Positions 56,813 through 59,205 of a DNA stretch of 59,205 bases are shown in pieces. The stretch's first letter is position 1, and each line of letters opens with the position of its first letter. Below the pieces are notes generated by a model. The model was not told the origin of the DNA. It made no database searches and was given only the letters and a program-made list of their open reading frames with translations. The position numbers and the translations under genes were made by a program. The stretch is from contig JAIEMG010000010.1 of the NCBI GenBank assembly GCA_019752375.1, forward strand, positions 1-59,205, in the 5' to 3' direction. This stretch comes from Gemmataceae bacterium (GTDB taxonomy: Bacteria; Planctomycetota; Planctomycetia; Gemmatales; Gemmataceae).

Positions 56813-57466
56813 TTATGTCGGCGTGAGCCAGCCCTGCAGGCGAGCGTACCGCACCAGGTCGATCCGGTCCCGTAGCCCGAGTTTCTCCAGTGACCGGGCC
56901 TTGTACGTCTCCACCGTCTTGACCGAAAGCGACAGCCGCGCAGCGATCTGCTTGTTGCTGTAACCCTCGGCGATCAGCCGCACCACTTCCTCCTCCCGGT
57001 CGCTCAGCTCGGTGCCGGTCAGAGCCTTCCGGGCCTCGGCCACGGACACGAAGCCGCCGGCCACATGGCCAGCCAGGGCCGGGTCCAGGTAGATGCCGCC
57101 ACCGGCCACCGCTCGGATCGCCTGGACCAGTTCCCCGGCCGCCGCCCGCTTAAGGACGTACCCGCTCGCCCCGGCCTCCAAAAGCTGCCGCAGGTACGTC
57201 CTGTCCTCGTGGGCGGTCAGGGCCAGTACCTTCACCGCAGGGCACGCCCTCTTCAGCCGCTCGGTGGCCTTTGCCCCGTTCAGCCCGGGCATGGCGACGT
57301 CCATCACCACCACGTCCGGCTCGAGCGCGACAGTCCCGTCGACGGCCCCGGCGCCGTCGGCCGCTTCGCCGACCACCTCGATCCCCGGGTGGGCGGCAAG
57401 CAACGCCCGGAGCCCTTCGCGGAGGACCCCGTGGTCGTCGGCCAGGAATACGCGGATCACCGTCAC
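56813..57466 (-). CDS. NarL/LuxR-type response regulator
   Basis: 217 residues from a GTG that overlaps the kinase stop (GTGA); a second GTG two codons in is possible. The receiver has DDH at 10-12 and Asp56 in VVVMDVAMPGLNGAK; ALTAHEDRTYL and LKRAAAGELV carry the switch Thr and Lys. A LuxR helix-turn-helix domain closes it (LTGTELSDREEEVVRLIAEG, YSNKQIAARLSLSVKTVETY). It is intact, unlike the NarL-type regulator at 46.9 kb, and translationally coupled to its kinase. Confidence 0.95.
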   Translation of the reverse strand: MTVIRVFLADDHGVLREGLRALLAAHPGIEVVGEAADGAGAVDGTVALEPDVVVMDVAMPGLNGAKATERLKRACPAVKVLALTAHEDRTYLRQLLEAGASGYVLKRAAAGELVQAIRAVAGGGIYLDPALAGHVAGGFVSVAEARKALTGTELSDREEEVVRLIAEGYSNKQIAARLSLSVKTVETYKARSLEKLGLRDRIDLVRYARLQGWLTPT

Positions 57467-59205
57467 GACCCCCCACCTTCCGGGAACGGGACGCGGGCGA
57501 ACACAGTGGTGCCCGTCCCAGGGGTCGACTCGACCTCCACGGTGCCGCCGACCAGGGTCAGCCGCTCCCGCATCCCGACGAGCCCGAGCCGGCCGACCGG
57601 CCGGCTGGCCAAAGTGGCGTCGGTGTCGAACCCGCTCCCGTCGTCCTCGACAATCACGCTCACGTGGTCTTGGTGGAGTTCGACCAGGACGTTCACCCGA
57701 CGGGCCTTGGCGTGCTTCATCGCATTGTGAACGCTCTCCTGGGTGACCCGGTAGAGGGCCGTTTCCACCTCGGCCGGCAGCCGCTCGGCCCCCAACCCGT
57801 CGGTGTCCAGGACGACCGCTGCCCCGCCCGCCTGGCCCCACTCCTCGACTCCGCTCCGCAAGGCTTCGGCCAGCCCGAAGTCATCGAGGGCGGTTGGCCG
57901 TAACGATAGGGCCACGTCGTGGACCACGCGCGCCACCTGCTCGGCGGACCGTTGCAGGCCGGCCATGGCGTCAGGGCCGGCCCTGCCGTCGCGGGCGGCC
58001 TGGAGGCCGAGGGTCAGGGCGGTGAGCTCCTGTCCGAAGTGGTCGTGCAGGTCCAGGGCCACCCGCCGCCGCTCGTCTTCCCGAGCGGTCGCCAGCCGCC
58101 GCATGAGGTCGGTCCGGGCGGCCTCGGCCCGCTCCCGCTCCCGGGCCTCGGAACGCAAGGCGTCGTTGGCGGCCTCCAGCTCGGCCGTCCGCGCGGCCAA
58201 CCGCTCCTCAAGTTCGTCCCGGGCCCGCCACACCTTCTCTTCGGCCCAGGCCGCGGCCAAGGCCGTGCCGATGTGTCCGGCCACGAGTTCGAAGAAGCCC
58301 CGGTAGGGGTCGTCCCAGGGCCGCCGCGGGCTCACCCCGGCGACGAGGAGGGCGGCCGGGGCGTCGCGGTTCAGGGGTGAAACGGGGAGTACCACCGCTC
58401 GGTCCGGCCGCTCCGACCATGGCCCCCCCGGCAGCGGCGGATCCAGCCCCGCGAGCCCGGCAGCCTCCTCCGCCCGGCCCGTGCGGAGTACCCGAGTCAG
58501 CGGCCAAAGGGTTCCGTCGTCGCCCGGCCCGGCCCGGGGCAGCGGGTGAGCGTCGGGCAGCCCGGTGGTTGCGACCAGGGCCCAGCCGGACCCGGGCTCA
58601 TGGGCCAGGTAGACGGCAGCGAAGGGGACGTCCCGCGGGTTCCCGGCGAGCACCCGGACCGCCGCAGCACAGGCGTCGCGGGCGGTGCGGGCCACCGCCG
58701 CCTCGACCCCGAGTTGCCGCAAGGTTTCCAGTCGGCGGGCCCCGACCACCTGCCCGGTCGTCTCGGTGCACGGGCAGAAGACACCGTCGACAGTCCGGCC
58801 GTCGGCCGCCAGGATCGGGCCGTAGGTGCACCGTGCGTACACCTCCTCCCGCGGGACCGCCCGGTCGAAGTGGAACGGGATGTCGTCCGACCCGGTGGCC
58901 CGGCCGGTCTCCCGGACGCCCTCGAGCATCGGGCCGATGGTGTCCCAGATTTCGGCCCACGCCTCCCGTCCGGGCCGTCCGAGGAACCGCGGGTGCCTGG
59001 CCAGCCCGAGGAAGGGGCTAAAGGCGTCGTTGTACAGGACGGTGAAGGCCGGCCCCCACCAGATCAGGATCGGGAATCGTGAAGTGAGGCACAGGCGGAG
59101 TGCGACGCGGAGGTGTTCAGGCCAGCCGGCCGGCGGCCCGAGGTCCGTCGCCGGCCAGTCGAACGCCCGCATCCGGCCAGCCATCTCGCTGCCGCCGGGG
59201 AACAG
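57463..59205 (-). CDS. GAF/PAS NarL-class histidine kinase, 5' end off the window
   Basis: At least 580 codons; the frame stays open through the right edge, and related kinases continue a little upstream of MRAFDWPATDLGPPAGWPEH, so the true start is probably outside. A PAS-like domain with SRFPILIWWGPAFTVLYNDA comes first, then a GAF-like region (about 165-310), a coiled coil (EERLAARTAELEAANDALRS), a HisKA_3 domain with LDLHDHFGQELTALTLGLQA, and HATPase with VEDDGSGFD and GLVGMRERL. There are no transmembrane helices, so it senses a cytoplasmic cue. It pairs with the overlapping downstream regulator. Confidence 0.93.
   Translation of the reverse strand: MFPGGSEMAGRMRAFDWPATDLGPPAGWPEHLRVALRLCLTSRFPILIWWGPAFTVLYNDAFSPFLGLARHPRFLGRPGREAWAEIWDTIGPMLEGVRETGRATGSDDIPFHFDRAVPREEVYARCTYGPILAADGRTVDGVFCPCTETTGQVVGARRLETLRQLGVEAAVARTARDACAAAVRVLAGNPRDVPFAAVYLAHEPGSGWALVATTGLPDAHPLPRAGPGDDGTLWPLTRVLRTGRAEEAAGLAGLDPPLPGGPWSERPDRAVVLPVSPLNRDAPAALLVAGVSPRRPWDDPYRGFFELVAGHIGTALAAAWAEEKVWRARDELEERLAARTAELEAANDALRSEARERERAEAARTDLMRRLATAREDERRRVALDLHDHFGQELTALTLGLQAARDGRAGPDAMAGLQRSAEQVARVVHDVALSLRPTALDDFGLAEALRSGVEEWGQAGGAAVVLDTDGLGAERLPAEVETALYRVTQESVHNAMKHAKARRVNVLVELHQDHVSVIVEDDGSGFDTDATLASRPVGRLGLVGMRERLTLVGGTVEVESTPGTGTTVFARVPFPEGGGS

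Overview
The window looks like chromosomal DNA of a GC-rich planctomycete, probably of the Gemmataceae type. The main reasons are a cytochrome-like/DUF1549/DUF1553 protein next to a DUF1501 protein, several large secreted proteins (HEAT, kelch, squalene-cyclase-like, alpha/beta hydrolase), a Trx-like/PDZ protein with an in-frame TGA, many signalling genes, and long palindromic repeats between genes. This is inferred from protein families; no rRNA or marker gene is present.

Layout. 0-10 kb: secreted HEAT, terpenoid-cyclase-like and Trx/PDZ proteins (the last a probable selenoprotein), a small membrane protein, an FHA-like remnant, a GNAT acetyltransferase, an RRM RNA-binding protein and a kelch protein. 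9.8-11.9 kb: an OmpR-type two-component pair, divergent from 12.2-20.9 kb, a four-gene inorganic-carbon/anion uptake locus (DabA-like, two Nuo-type proton-channel subunits, and a SulP-STAS-USP transporter). 21-23 kb: a CpaE/MinD-like ATPase with a response regulator. 23.3-33.7 kb: a seven-gene Wsp-like chemosensory operon (CheW, CheR-TPR, CheW, receptor, CheA-REC, CheB) that ends in a seven-module hybrid kinase where Wsp systems have a diguanylate cyclase. 33.8-37.3 kb: a secreted hydrolase, a BON protein and a scrambled patch of gene fragments. 37.5-42.1 kb: a GntR regulator with a visible operator, translationally coupled to the DUF1549/DUF1553 gene and followed by the DUF1501 gene. 42.3-49.4 kb: a zone of decay with a dnaK carrying two lesions, an intact NtrC-type activator, and a NarL-type kinase/regulator pair in which both genes are broken. 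49.5-59.2 kb: a more GC-rich minus-strand array of stress and redox genes (DUF5655, cNMP-binding TrxR-like flavoprotein, UBP zinc finger, class III aminotransferase, DJ-1/PfpI fusion, zinc alcohol dehydrogenase, SRPBCC protein) and a NarL-type two-component pair whose kinase runs off the right edge.

The most interesting items are the probable selenocysteine codon followed by a good bacterial SECIS-like hairpin (3433-3474), the composite carbon-uptake locus, the Wsp-like operon with a changed output, the GntR operator lying over its own start region, and four classes of long palindromes at gene ends. Coordinates and motifs were read by eye; no database search was possible.
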